64,000 nucleotides of DNA from CAYLNK01 sp964384675 (GTDB taxonomy: Bacteria; Acidobacteriota; Thermoanaerobaculia; UBA5066), in contig CAYLNK010000003.1 in NCBI GenBank assembly GCA_964384675.1, positions 1 through 64,000 on the forward strand, read 5' to 3'. Below, in pieces: positions 46,651 through 55,012 of this stretch. The notes below the pieces were generated by a model. That model saw nothing but the letters and a program-made list of their open reading frames with translations. It made no database searches and had not been told where the DNA came from. Position 1 is the first letter of the stretch; each line of letters opens with the position of its first letter. The translations under genes and the position numbers were made by a program.

Positions 46651-47375
46651 GCCCGCCCCGACTTCTCGTCCCGGGACCCCTGACCGTCCCGGGCGCGCGG
46701 ATCGCCCTGCCGGACGAGGAACGGCGGCACGCCCGGGCGCAGCGCCTGAGGGATGGTGACCAGGTGACGCTCCTCGACGGGACGGGCGGCCGCGCCCGGG
46801 CGACGCTCGCGGACTGCGGAGCGGTCGCCGTGGTCGGCGCTCCGGAGGAGGCCCGCGGCGAGCCCTCCATGGCCGTCACGGTCGTCCTCGCCGCGGCCGA
46901 GCCCGCGCGGATCGAGTGGGCTCTCGAGAAGGGGACCGAGTGCGGGGCGACGGCCTTCGTGCTCTGTGAGGCGGAACGCTCCCAGCGGTCCCACGTCACG
47001 GCGCTCGCCGGACGGCTCCCGCGGCTCCGGCGGGTCGTGGCCGAGGCGGCGAAGCAATGCGACCGGACGCTCGTCCCCCCGGTGACGGGAGTGCTCGGCC
47101 TCGCGGCGGCGATTGCGGACGTCCCGCGGCCGCTCCTCCTGGCGTCGCCCGGCGCCCCGCCGCTGCTCGCCGGCGGGTGGGCGGGCGGCTCGATCGCCAT
47201 CGGACCGGAGGGGGGCTTCGCGCCGTCCGAGGAGGAGGCGTTCTGCCTGGCCGGAGCGCGATTCGTGGGTCTCGGGAACCGGATCCTGAGGCTCGAGACG
47301 GCCGTGGCGGTCGCCCTGGCGCGCTTGGTCGACGGGACCGCTCCGCCGGGGCCGCCGGCACCCCGTTTCGGATAG
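46647..47375 (+). CDS. rsmE: 16S rRNA (uracil-1498-N3)-methyltransferase
   Basis: A 242-residue SPOUT-class methyltransferase. The start is GTG 46647, overlapping prmA. The N-terminal PUA-like domain (ERRHARAQRLRDGDQVTLLD) is followed by the knotted domain with KGTECGATAF, ERSQRSH, EAAKQCDRTLVPPV and the SAM site IAIGPEGGFAPSEEEAF...LGNRILRLETA. All family hallmarks are present and length is normal. Confidence 0.95.
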   Translation: MSPPRLLVPGPLTVPGARIALPDEERRHARAQRLRDGDQVTLLDGTGGRARATLADCGAVAVVGAPEEARGEPSMAVTVVLAAAEPARIEWALEKGTECGATAFVLCEAERSQRSHVTALAGRLPRLRRVVAEAAKQCDRTLVPPVTGVLGLAAAIADVPRPLLLASPGAPPLLAGGWAGGSIAIGPEGGFAPSEEEAFCLAGARFVGLGNRILRLETAVAVALARLVDGTAPPGPPAPRFG

Positions 47376-47426
47376 CATCCGGAGCGGCGGGCGCCCCGGC
47401 CCGCCGCATCGAAGAACGGAGGGCTC

Positions 47427-48365
47427 ATGAGCTTCGAGAACGTCAAGAAGGTCTGGATGAACGGGAAGCTCGTCGACTTCGCGGACGCGAAGATCTCGGT
47501 CTTCACGCACGCCCTGCACTACGGGTCGGGCGTGTTCGAGGGGGCGCGCTGCTACAAGACCCAGCGGGGACCCGAGCTGTTCCGCATCGACGACCATCTC
47601 GACCGGCTCGTCTGGTCCGCCAAGATCTACCGGATGACGATCCCGTACTCGATCGACGAGCTAAGGGACGCCACGATGGAGGTCATCCGCGCCAACGGCT
47701 TCGAGGAGTGCTACATCCGGCCGCTCGTCTACCGCGGCTTCGGGTCCCTCGGCGTGAACCCGTTCCCGAACCCGGTCGACGTGGTGATCGGCTGCTACCC
47801 GTGGGGCAAGTACCTGGGCCCGGAAGCGCTCGAGCAGGGCGTCGACGTCTGCTGCTCCTCGTGGCAGCGGATCGCGGCCAACACGATGCCGGCCATGGCG
47901 AAGGCGACCGCGAACTACGCGAACAGCCAGCTCATCAAGATGGAGGCGATCACCAACGGCTACCACGAGGGGATCGCCCTCGACACGAACGGCCGCATCT
48001 CCGAGGGCTCGGGCGAGAACCTGTTCATCGCCTGGAAGGGGAAGATGTTCACCCCGCCCCTCTCGGCCTCGACGCTCCCGGGCATCACCCGGGGCTCGGT
48101 GATCACGCTCGCCAAGGAGCTCGGGATCGACGTCTCCGAGCGGACGATCCCGCGCGAGATGATGTACGCGGCCGACGAGATCTTCTTCACGGGCACCGCG
48201 GCCGAGATCACCCCCATCCGCTCGGTCGACCGGATCCCGGTCGGGAAGGGGAAGCGCGGCCCGATCACGGAGAAGCTCCAGAAGGCGTTCTTCGACATCG
48301 TCGAGGGGCGGGTCCCGGATCGCCACCGCTGGCTCACCCCGGTGGGGGCGGTCGTTCCGGCGTAG
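47427..48365 (+). CDS. ilvE: Branched-chain-amino-acid aminotransferase
   Basis: A 312-residue PLP enzyme of fold type IV that transaminates Leu, Ile and Val. HALHYGSGVFEGAR is the N-terminal signature. The PLP lysine is in MAKATANYANS, and EGIALDTNGRISEGSGENLF and the late GTAAEITPI loop are present. It has a GGAGG Shine-Dalgarno 6 nt before ATG. It is convergent with xdhC. D-amino-acid transaminases share the fold, but the substrate-loop motifs fit IlvE. Confidence 0.95.
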   Translation: MSFENVKKVWMNGKLVDFADAKISVFTHALHYGSGVFEGARCYKTQRGPELFRIDDHLDRLVWSAKIYRMTIPYSIDELRDATMEVIRANGFEECYIRPLVYRGFGSLGVNPFPNPVDVVIGCYPWGKYLGPEALEQGVDVCCSSWQRIAANTMPAMAKATANYANSQLIKMEAITNGYHEGIALDTNGRISEGSGENLFIAWKGKMFTPPLSASTLPGITRGSVITLAKELGIDVSERTIPREMMYAADEIFFTGTAAEITPIRSVDRIPVGKGKRGPITEKLQKAFFDIVEGRVPDRHRWLTPVGAVVPA

Positions 48366-48375
48366 GGACCCGGGG

Positions 48376-49155
48376 TCAGCTGCGCCGCCGGCGCTGGATC
48401 AGCTCGGCCACGATCGCGATCGCGATCTCCTCGGGCGTTTCCCCGCCGATGTCGAGGCCGATCGGGTTCTTCACCCGGTCGAGCTCGGGCTCGGTGAAGC
48501 CCTCCTCCCGGAGCTCCGAGAAGAGGGCCTTTCGCTTCGCCGAGCTCCCGATCATCCCCAGGTACGCCACGGGGACTCCACGGAGGCGCCGGAGGGCGAG
48601 GCCGTCCGTCACGTGGCCCCGCGAGACGAGCGCGACGGCCTCCTCGGGCTCCGGCAGGGGCAGGTCGGAGAAGTCCGGGCGCACCCGAACGAGGCGCACG
48701 CCGTCCGGGAAGCCCGCCCCGGAGAGCTGCTCCTCCCGCTCGTCGGCGACCGTCACGTCGTAGCCGGTGAAGGCCGCGGCCCTCGCCAGGGCACGCCCGC
48801 AGTGCCCGGCGCCCACGACGAGGAGCTTCGGCGCCCGCTCCACGATCTCCAGGAGGACGGTCATCCGGCCGCCACAGACGGCGCCGAACGAGCCCTCCCC
48901 GGTCGGCACGAACGAGTACTCCTTCGTGAACGGGAGGCCGCGACGCTCGAGGAGCGCCAAGGCGTCCGCCACGACGAGCGACTCGAACTTCCCCCCGCCG
49001 ATCGTGAACCGCGTGGTGCCGTCGGGCAGGACGAGGAGGCGAGCGGTCGTCTGCCGCGGCGTCGAGCCGATCGCCGAGACGACCGTGGCCATCGCCAGCC
49101 GCCGGTGCTGGCGGAGGAGGCCGGGCAGCGCCTCGAAGACGTCGGGCGGCTTCAC
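48376..49155 (-). CDS. xdhC: XdhC/CoxI-family molybdoenzyme maturation factor
   Basis: A 259-residue protein. The N-terminal XdhC_CoxI segment (LAMATVVSAIGSTPR, TIGGGKFES) precedes a C-terminal Rossmann domain (LLVVGAGHCGRALARAA, YLGMIGSSAKRKALF). It inserts the sulfurated molybdenum cofactor into xanthine-dehydrogenase-type enzymes. The start is GTG 49155, overlapping the mocA-like gene (GTGA). No molybdohydroxylase subunit is in this window, so the client enzyme is elsewhere. Confidence 0.9.
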   Translation of the reverse strand: MKPPDVFEALPGLLRQHRRLAMATVVSAIGSTPRQTTARLLVLPDGTTRFTIGGGKFESLVVADALALLERRGLPFTKEYSFVPTGEGSFGAVCGGRMTVLLEIVERAPKLLVVGAGHCGRALARAAAFTGYDVTVADEREEQLSGAGFPDGVRLVRVRPDFSDLPLPEPEEAVALVSRGHVTDGLALRRLRGVPVAYLGMIGSSAKRKALFSELREEGFTEPELDRVKNPIGLDIGGETPEEIAIAIVAELIQRRRRS

Positions 49156-49730
49156 GTCGTGAGGAGGTCTCCGGGCTCGTCGACGTCCCTTAGAACCGCC
49201 GGGCCCAGGCCCTCGACGTACGTCACTTTCAGGTCCTCCTCCTGGAAGAGGTCGGAAAGCCGCGCGTCCTCGGGCCAGGTGAGGACCCTCATCCGGAGCG
49301 CCCCCGGGATGACCAGCGGGTGGCCCCGCCTGCCCGCGTGGGACGGCACCGTCAGCGTCGCGTCGTCGGTCTCCAGCGAGGCACCGACGATCCGGCGGAC
49401 CAGGTCCGCCGTCATCCCGGGGAGGTCGGCCGGCGAGACGGCGATCCGGCCGGTGTCGGGAGAGACGGCCCCGATCCCGGCGCAGATCGAGCAGAACATC
49501 CCGTCCTCCCAATCGCCATTCAGGACGAGCGACAGGGGAAGGCCCTCCAGGGCGGCCCCGATCTCGTCCGCCCGGGAGCCGAGCACCACGACGACCTCGT
49601 CCAGCCCGGCCTCGAGATAGGCGCGGGCGGAGCGGCGTACGAGCGGCTCCCCGTCGATCGCGGCGAGCATCTTCGCGGAGCCGAAGCGGCGCGAGGCGCC
49701 GGCCGCCAGGAGAACGCCGGAGACGCTCAG
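49152..49730 (-). CDS. MobA/MocA-like molybdenum cofactor nucleotidyltransferase
   Basis: A GT-A-like NTP transferase. Motifs are VLLAAGASRRFGSAKMLA (nucleotide-binding loop), CSICAGIGAV and SPADLPGMT (metal Asp). The first standard start, ATG 49670, would delete the essential nucleotide-binding loop. The frame is open upstream to CTG 49730, preceded by GGGAGG at a good distance, so CTG is taken as the start (192 residues). With XdhC it should make MCD or a related dinucleotide cofactor for a molybdohydroxylase. Confidence 0.85.
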   Translation of the reverse strand: MSVSGVLLAAGASRRFGSAKMLAAIDGEPLVRRSARAYLEAGLDEVVVVLGSRADEIGAALEGLPLSLVLNGDWEDGMFCSICAGIGAVSPDTGRIAVSPADLPGMTADLVRRIVGASLETDDATLTVPSHAGRRGHPLVIPGALRMRVLTWPEDARLSDLFQEEDLKVTYVEGLGPAVLRDVDEPGDLLTT

Positions 49731-49824
49731 GCGCGCCTCCCGCCGGGCGTGGTCGAGGTGGTTCCGTCCTGCATCGTCGGCTCGCGCTCGGGATGATAGG
49801 GCCCGAGGACCACGGTCGCCGTCA

Positions 49825-49853
49825 TTGAAAAGAGCCCGAGGGGCGCCTATTCT
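49825..49853 (+). promoter_or_regulatory. Sigma-70-type promoter of the pilT operon
   Basis: TTGAAA (49825-49830), a 17-nt spacer and TATTCT (49848-49853). The pilT start is about 50 nt downstream with GGGAGGAA before ATG. The rest of 49731-49903 holds nothing else recognisable. Confidence 0.68.
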
Positions 49854-49903
49854 GGGGGGCAGCAGCCGCGGACAAGGTAGCAGGGCGCCCGGGAGGAAGA
49901 ACG

Positions 49904-51079
49904 ATGCACATCAACGACCTCCTCAAGATCTCGGTGGAGCGGAAGGCGTCGGACCTTCACCTCAAGGTGGGGGCGCACCCGATCATCCGGGTGGACGGCG
50001 ACCTGATCCCTCTCGCCGACATGAAGCGGCTGATGCAGGAAGACACGATCGCGATGGCCTTCTCGATCATGTCGTCCCGCCAGAAAGAGAAGTTCAAGAA
50101 CAACTTCGACATCGACATCGCGTACTCGGTCCCGGGCCTGGGCCGGTTCCGCTGCAACATCTTCCAGCAGCGGGGCACGGTCGGGCTGGTCTGCCGCGTC
50201 ATCCCGGCCCGCATCTTCACCGTGCGCGATCTCCTGCTCCCCCCCGTCCTCGAGAAGATCTGCGAGGAGACCCGCGGGCTGATCCTGGTCACCGGCACGA
50301 CCGGCTCGGGAAAGTCGACGTCGCTCGCGGCGATGATCGACTACATCAACGCCACCCGGGCCGAGCACATCATGACGATCGAGGACCCGGTCGAGTTCCT
50401 CCACCGGGACAAGAAGTCGATCATCAACCAGCGCGAGCTGGAGGTCGACACCAAGTCCTTCTCCTCGGCGCTCCGCGCCGCCCTGCGGCAGGATCCCGAC
50501 GTGATCCTGGTCGGTGAGATGCGCGACTACGAGACGGTCGAGACGGCGCTGGTGGCCGCGGAGACCGGCCACCTCGTCATGTCGACGCTCCACACGATGG
50601 ACGCGACGGAGACGATCAACCGTGTCATCTCGGTCTTCCCGCCCCACCAGCAGAAGCAGATCCGCCTGCAGCTCGCCGCCGTCATCAAGGCGGTCGTCTC
50701 GATGCGCCTCCTCCCGCGCGCCGACGGCCTCGGCCGCGTGCCCGCGGTCGAGGTGCTGGTCGCCACGAACTACATCCGGGACTGCATCGAGAACAAGGAG
50801 AAGACGAAGTACATCCACGACGCGATCAAGGCCGGCACCTCGCAGTACGGGATGCAGACCTTCGACCAGTCGCTCTTCCAGCTCTACAAGAGCGGCCTGA
50901 TCACGCTCGAAGAGGCCATCCGCCGGTCGACGAACCCGAACGAGTTCAAGCTCCGGATCCAGGGGATCCAGTCCACGTCCGACATGTCGAACGAGGTCAT
51001 GGAGGATGCCCTGCGCTCGCCGGACCAGATGAACCCGATGCAGGAAGAGTCGCCCTTCGACTTCAGCAACCAGGGATGA
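49904..51079 (+). CDS. pilT: Type IV pilus retraction ATPase PilT
   Basis: A 391-residue hexameric ATPase that powers pilus disassembly and twitching. Walker A is GTTGSGKSTS (about residue 130), followed by the Asp box TIEDPVEFLH, Walker B DPDVILVGEMRD and the His box TGHLVMSTLHT. The C-terminal AIRRST corresponds to the retraction-specific AIRNLI motif. The C-terminus is longer than usual and acidic (QEESPFDFSNQ). It overlaps recX by 4 nt. With MglA elsewhere in the window, it suggests surface motility. Confidence 0.95.
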   Translation: MHINDLLKISVERKASDLHLKVGAHPIIRVDGDLIPLADMKRLMQEDTIAMAFSIMSSRQKEKFKNNFDIDIAYSVPGLGRFRCNIFQQRGTVGLVCRVIPARIFTVRDLLLPPVLEKICEETRGLILVTGTTGSGKSTSLAAMIDYINATRAEHIMTIEDPVEFLHRDKKSIINQRELEVDTKSFSSALRAALRQDPDVILVGEMRDYETVETALVAAETGHLVMSTLHTMDATETINRVISVFPPHQQKQIRLQLAAVIKAVVSMRLLPRADGLGRVPAVEVLVATNYIRDCIENKEKTKYIHDAIKAGTSQYGMQTFDQSLFQLYKSGLITLEEAIRRSTNPNEFKLRIQGIQSTSDMSNEVMEDALRSPDQMNPMQEESPFDFSNQG

Positions 51080-51567
51080 GCCCCGGGACCCGTCCGCGGG
51101 TCCCAGGCACCTGCCTCGAGACCGCGCTGCGGCTGCTCGGCCGACGGAACCACACGGCCGCCGAGCTGGCGACGAAGCTGCGCCGCAAGGCGTATCCGCC
51201 CGAGGAGATCGCGGCGGCCCTCGCCACGCTCGTGGAGCGCGGCCTCCTCGACGACGCCCGCGCGGCCGCCGGCCTCGCCGAGGCTCGGGCGCTCCGGGGA
51301 CAGGGAAGCCGGCGGATCGAGAAGGAGCTTCGCGCGCTCGGCGTCTCGGAGGGGGACGCCGGTGCCGCGCTCGCCGGCCTGCCCGACGAGGCGGGTCGGC
51401 TCGCCGTCGCCCTCGAGCGTCGTGCCCGCGTGCTGCCCCCCGGTTTGACGGGGCGGGAGCGGTCGAAGAAACTCTTCGACCACCTCGTGCGGCGGGGCTT
51501 CCCGCCCGATGCCGTCCTCGAGGCTCTCCGGAAGAAAGGCGACGCCGTCGATGACGACCAAGAGTGA
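51076..51567 (+). CDS. recX: RecX-family regulator
   Basis: A 163-residue helical protein that modulates RecA filaments. The three-helix repeats are seen in ALRLLGRRNHTAAELATKLR (repeat 1), AALATLVERGLLDDARAAAG and KELRALGVSEGD. It overlaps pilT by 4 nt, and its last codons overlap the start of alaS by 17 nt. recX before alaS is common, but recA itself is not in this window. Confidence 0.9.
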   Translation: MSPGTRPRVPGTCLETALRLLGRRNHTAAELATKLRRKAYPPEEIAAALATLVERGLLDDARAAAGLAEARALRGQGSRRIEKELRALGVSEGDAGAALAGLPDEAGRLAVALERRARVLPPGLTGRERSKKLFDHLVRRGFPPDAVLEALRKKGDAVDDDQE

Positions 51568-54244
51568 CTGGACCTCCGCGAAGGTCCGCGAGACCTTCCT
51601 CTCCTTCTTCGAGTCCAAGGGGCACCGCCGGGTCGCCTCCTCGTCGCTCGTACCGGCCGAGGACCCGACGCTGCTGTTCACCAACGCCGGGATGAACCAG
51701 TTCAAGGACTGCTTCCTCGGGCGCGAGAAGCGGGACTACGTCCGGGCGACCAGCTCCCAGAAGTGCGTCCGGGCGGGCGGCAAGCACAACGACCTCGACA
51801 ACGTCGGCTACACCGCGCGCCACCACACGTTCTTCGAGATGCTCGGGAACTTCTCGTTCGGCGACTATTTCAAGACCGAGGCGATCGACTTCGCCTGGGA
51901 GCTGGTGACCTCGCCGGCGTACTACGGGATGGACCCGTCCCGCCTCTGGGCCACGGTCTACCACGACGACGACGAAGCGGCGGCCCTCTGGGCGCGCTAC
52001 CTGCCGGAGGCGCGGATCGCGCGCTTCGGCGAGAAGGACAACTTCTGGTCGATGGGCGACACCGGGCCGTGCGGGCCGTGCACCGAGCTCCACTACGACC
52101 AGGGCGACCACATCCCCGGTGACGCGACGCCGAACGGCAGGGGCGACCGGGTGATGGAGATCTGGAACCTCGTCTTCATGCAGTTCGATCGCGACGCCTC
52201 GGGGAGGATGACGCCGCTGCCGGCCCCCTCCGTGGACACCGGCGGGGGGCTCGAGCGGATCACGGCGATCCTCGAGGGGAAGAACAACAACTACGACACC
52301 GACCTGTTCGCCCCGATCCTCTCCCGGCTCGAGGAGCTGTCCGCGAAGAAGTACGTGGGCGGCATGGTGGTCGAGGACGCGCCGTTCCGCGTCGTGGCCG
52401 ACCACGTCCGTGCCGCGACGATGCTGATGTCTGACGGCGTCATCCCGTCGAACGAGGGTCGAGGCTACGTCCTGCGCCGCATCCTCCGCAGGGCCATCCG
52501 GTACGGCCGCCGGCTCGGGCTGAACGAGCCGTTCCTCTTCGAGCTCTGTCCCGCGGTGGCGTCCGTCTTCGCCGGCGTCCACCTCGACGGGGCGGCGACC
52601 GGCGCGCTCGCGTCCGTCGCGGCCGGGATCCGCGACGAGGAGGAGAAGTTCGAGCGGACGATGTCCGCGGGCGCGGACCGCGTCGGCGAGGCGATCTCGG
52701 AGCTCCGTCGCCGTGGCGAGTCGATCCTCTCGGGCGAGACCGTCTTCCGCTTCTACGACACCTTCGGCATCCCGCTCGACCTCATCGAGGAGCTCGCCCT
52801 CGACGAGGGGATCTCGGTCGACCGGGCGGGATACGAACGCGAGATGGAGGCCGCGCGGGAACGCTCCAAAGCCGGCTCGAAGTTCGAGGTCGGGACGTCG
52901 GAGATCCCCGAGTCGCTCCTCGATCCGGAGTGGGCCACGGAGTTCCGCGGCTATCCCGAGCAGGACTTCGTGAACCTCCGCGGCGCCACCGTGCTCGGCC
53001 TCCTCAGGGTCTCGTCCGACGGACCCGCCGAGGCTCCGCGCTCGCTCTCGAGCGGGGACGAGGGCTTCGCGGTCCTCGACCGATCGGTCTTCTATCCCGA
53101 GGGTGGCGGACAGGTCACGGACACCGGCCGGATCGTCTGGTCCGGCGGGGCGGCGGCGGTGCGGGACGTCCGGAGGAGCGCCAACGGGAAGTTCCTTCTC
53201 CATCGGATCGAGGTCGAGTCCGGAACGATCGCGGCCGGCGACACGGTCGACCTCGCCGTCGACGAGTGGACCCGTCGCAAGACGCAGGCGAACCACACCG
53301 GCACCCATCTCCTCCACGCGGCGCTCCGGACCGTCCTCGGGGAGTCCGTCCGCCAGATGGGCTCTCTCGTGGCGCCCGACCGGCTCCGATTCGACTACGC
53401 GATGCCCCGCGCCACGACGCCCCAGGAGATCCAGGAGATCGAGCGGCTCGTCAACGAGGAGATCCTGCGCGACACGCCGGTCGGCAAGGCCGTGATGGGG
53501 ATGGAGGAGGCGAAGGCGAAGGGCGCGATGATGTTCTTCGGCGAGAAGTACGGCGAGCGCGTCCGGGTCGTCGACGTCCCCGGCTTCTCGACCGAGCTGT
53601 GCGGCGGCTGTCACGTCGGGCGGACCGGCGAGATCGGTGGTCTCAAGGTGGTCTCGGACCGGAGCCTCGCGGCCGGGGTCCGCAGGATCGAGGCCGTCAC
53701 GGCGCTCAACCTGGTCGACCGCCTGCGGCACGACGAGGCGCTCCTCCACGAGCTTTCCGAGCTGGCCCAGGCGCCGGCCGACGAGCTGCCGAAGAAGCTG
53801 CGCGAGACGGAGAAGCGCTTCAAGGAGCAGGAGAAGGAGATCGCGCGCCTGAAGGTCGCGCTCGCCACCAGCGGCGGCGGGACGGCGTCGGGGCCGTCCG
53901 ACGTCGTCGAGATCGGCGGGATCAAGGTGCTCGCTCGGCGCGTCCCCGCCCTTCCCGCCAACGAGCTGCGGAACCTGGCGGACACGTTCCGCGGGCAGAT
54001 CAAGAGCGGCATCGTCCTGATCGGGACCGACGTCGAGGGCCGGGTGACGCTCCTCGCGGCCGTCACCCCGGACCTCGTCCCGAAGCTCCCGGCGAACGAG
54101 CTCGCCCAGCGGATGGCGCCGCTCGTCGGCGGGAAGGGGGGCGGCAAGGCGGACCTCGCCCAGGCTGGCGGGAAGGACGCGGGCCGTATCGAGGAGGCCC
54201 TGGCGGCAGGGGTCGCCCTGGTGAGGGAGCGGCTCGGAGCCTGA
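51551..54244 (+). CDS. alaS: Alanyl-tRNA synthetase
   Basis: An 897-residue class II synthetase. The start is ATG 51551, inside the 3' end of recX. Catalytic-core motifs include LLFTNAGMNQFKDCFLG, KCVRAGGKHNDLDNVG, TGPCGPCTE and GGGLERI. The editing domain has HTGTHLLHAALR (HxxxH) and CGGCHVGRTGEIG, with Cys in place of the usual Thr of CGGTH. The C-terminal coiled coil and DHHA1 domain end in GGKGGGKADLAQAGG. Length is normal. Confidence 0.97.
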   Translation: MTTKSDWTSAKVRETFLSFFESKGHRRVASSSLVPAEDPTLLFTNAGMNQFKDCFLGREKRDYVRATSSQKCVRAGGKHNDLDNVGYTARHHTFFEMLGNFSFGDYFKTEAIDFAWELVTSPAYYGMDPSRLWATVYHDDDEAAALWARYLPEARIARFGEKDNFWSMGDTGPCGPCTELHYDQGDHIPGDATPNGRGDRVMEIWNLVFMQFDRDASGRMTPLPAPSVDTGGGLERITAILEGKNNNYDTDLFAPILSRLEELSAKKYVGGMVVEDAPFRVVADHVRAATMLMSDGVIPSNEGRGYVLRRILRRAIRYGRRLGLNEPFLFELCPAVASVFAGVHLDGAATGALASVAAGIRDEEEKFERTMSAGADRVGEAISELRRRGESILSGETVFRFYDTFGIPLDLIEELALDEGISVDRAGYEREMEAARERSKAGSKFEVGTSEIPESLLDPEWATEFRGYPEQDFVNLRGATVLGLLRVSSDGPAEAPRSLSSGDEGFAVLDRSVFYPEGGGQVTDTGRIVWSGGAAAVRDVRRSANGKFLLHRIEVESGTIAAGDTVDLAVDEWTRRKTQANHTGTHLLHAALRTVLGESVRQMGSLVAPDRLRFDYAMPRATTPQEIQEIERLVNEEILRDTPVGKAVMGMEEAKAKGAMMFFGEKYGERVRVVDVPGFSTELCGGCHVGRTGEIGGLKVVSDRSLAAGVRRIEAVTALNLVDRLRHDEALLHELSELAQAPADELPKKLRETEKRFKEQEKEIARLKVALATSGGGTASGPSDVVEIGGIKVLARRVPALPANELRNLADTFRGQIKSGIVLIGTDVEGRVTLLAAVTPDLVPKLPANELAQRMAPLVGGKGGGKADLAQAGGKDAGRIEEALAAGVALVRERLGA

Positions 54245-54257
54245 CGGGGCCCCGGGC

Positions 54258-54263
54258 TATACT
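54258..54263 (+). promoter_or_regulatory. -10 box of the lytic transglycosylase gene
   Basis: TATACT ends 7 nt before GTG 54271, and no Shine-Dalgarno lies between. A leaderless transcript is predicted. Confidence 0.5.
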
Positions 54264-54270
54264 CCCGCAG

Positions 54271-55008
54271 GTGTCTTCTCTGAAGGTCGCCCTCGGCGTC
54301 GTTCTGGCCGTCTCGTCGACGGCGGTCGCCGACGTCCACCTGATGCGCCGGGCCAACGGCTCGACCGTGATCTTCAACGACGACGTCGGGAGCGGTTGGC
54401 GGGTTCACGGCCGCATCCCGTCGGACGCGTACCTGGTCGCCCGGCGGGATGCCCGGACGCCGTTCGACGAGACGATCGCCCGCTACGCTCGCGAGCGGGG
54501 CGTGGACCCGCTCCTCGCCAAGTGCGTGATGCTGATCGAGTCGAACTACAACCCCCGGGCGATCTCCCGGAAGGGCGCTCGCGGCCTGATGCAGCTGATG
54601 CCGGCCACGGCCAGCCGTTACGGGGTCTCCGACTCGTTCAACGCGGACGAGAACATCCGGGCGGGGATCCGCCACCTGGGAGACCTCCTGGAGCAGTGGG
54701 GCGGCAGCGTGACCCACGCCCTGGCCGCGTACAACGCGGGCTCCGGCGCGGTCGCCAAGTACTCGGGCGTTCCACCGTATCCGGAGACGCAGGAGTACAT
54801 CCGGCGCGCCCTCGTCGCCTACGGCGGCTCGACGCAGCTGCCGGTCATCGGGGGCGGCTTCAAGGGGCAGCCCGTCGGATCGACGTACCGGGTGGCGTCC
54901 AGCGAGCCGGTGAAGCTCCAGCGGGGCGACTCCGGGCCGCTCCTGACGAACGCGGGGCCCGTCCGGCGGGAAGCGCCGGTCCTGGGCAGGGTCGTCGCGA
55001 CCCCCTGA
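54271..55008 (+). CDS. Secreted lytic murein transglycosylase (SLT family)
   Basis: A 245-residue exported enzyme. A signal peptide (about 1-20, ending STAVA) is followed by a short segment and the SLT domain (about 65-185). Catalytic Glu is in MLIESNYNPRAISRKGARG, then LMQLMPATASRYGV and ALAAYNAGSGAV. The C-terminal 60 residues are low complexity. It cleaves peptidoglycan glycan strands with anhydro-MurNAc formation. The start is GTG 54271. The next gene starts after 4 nt. Confidence 0.92.
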   Translation: MSSLKVALGVVLAVSSTAVADVHLMRRANGSTVIFNDDVGSGWRVHGRIPSDAYLVARRDARTPFDETIARYARERGVDPLLAKCVMLIESNYNPRAISRKGARGLMQLMPATASRYGVSDSFNADENIRAGIRHLGDLLEQWGGSVTHALAAYNAGSGAVAKYSGVPPYPETQEYIRRALVAYGGSTQLPVIGGGFKGQPVGSTYRVASSEPVKLQRGDSGPLLTNAGPVRREAPVLGRVVATP

Positions 55009-55012
55009 CCGC

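Noticed and set aside
49847..53749. A 1300-codon open frame on the minus strand opposite pilT, recX and alaS
   Set aside because: High GC leaves antisense frames open. Its product is Arg/Asp/Val-rich low complexity, and the opposite strand encodes three clearly recognised proteins.
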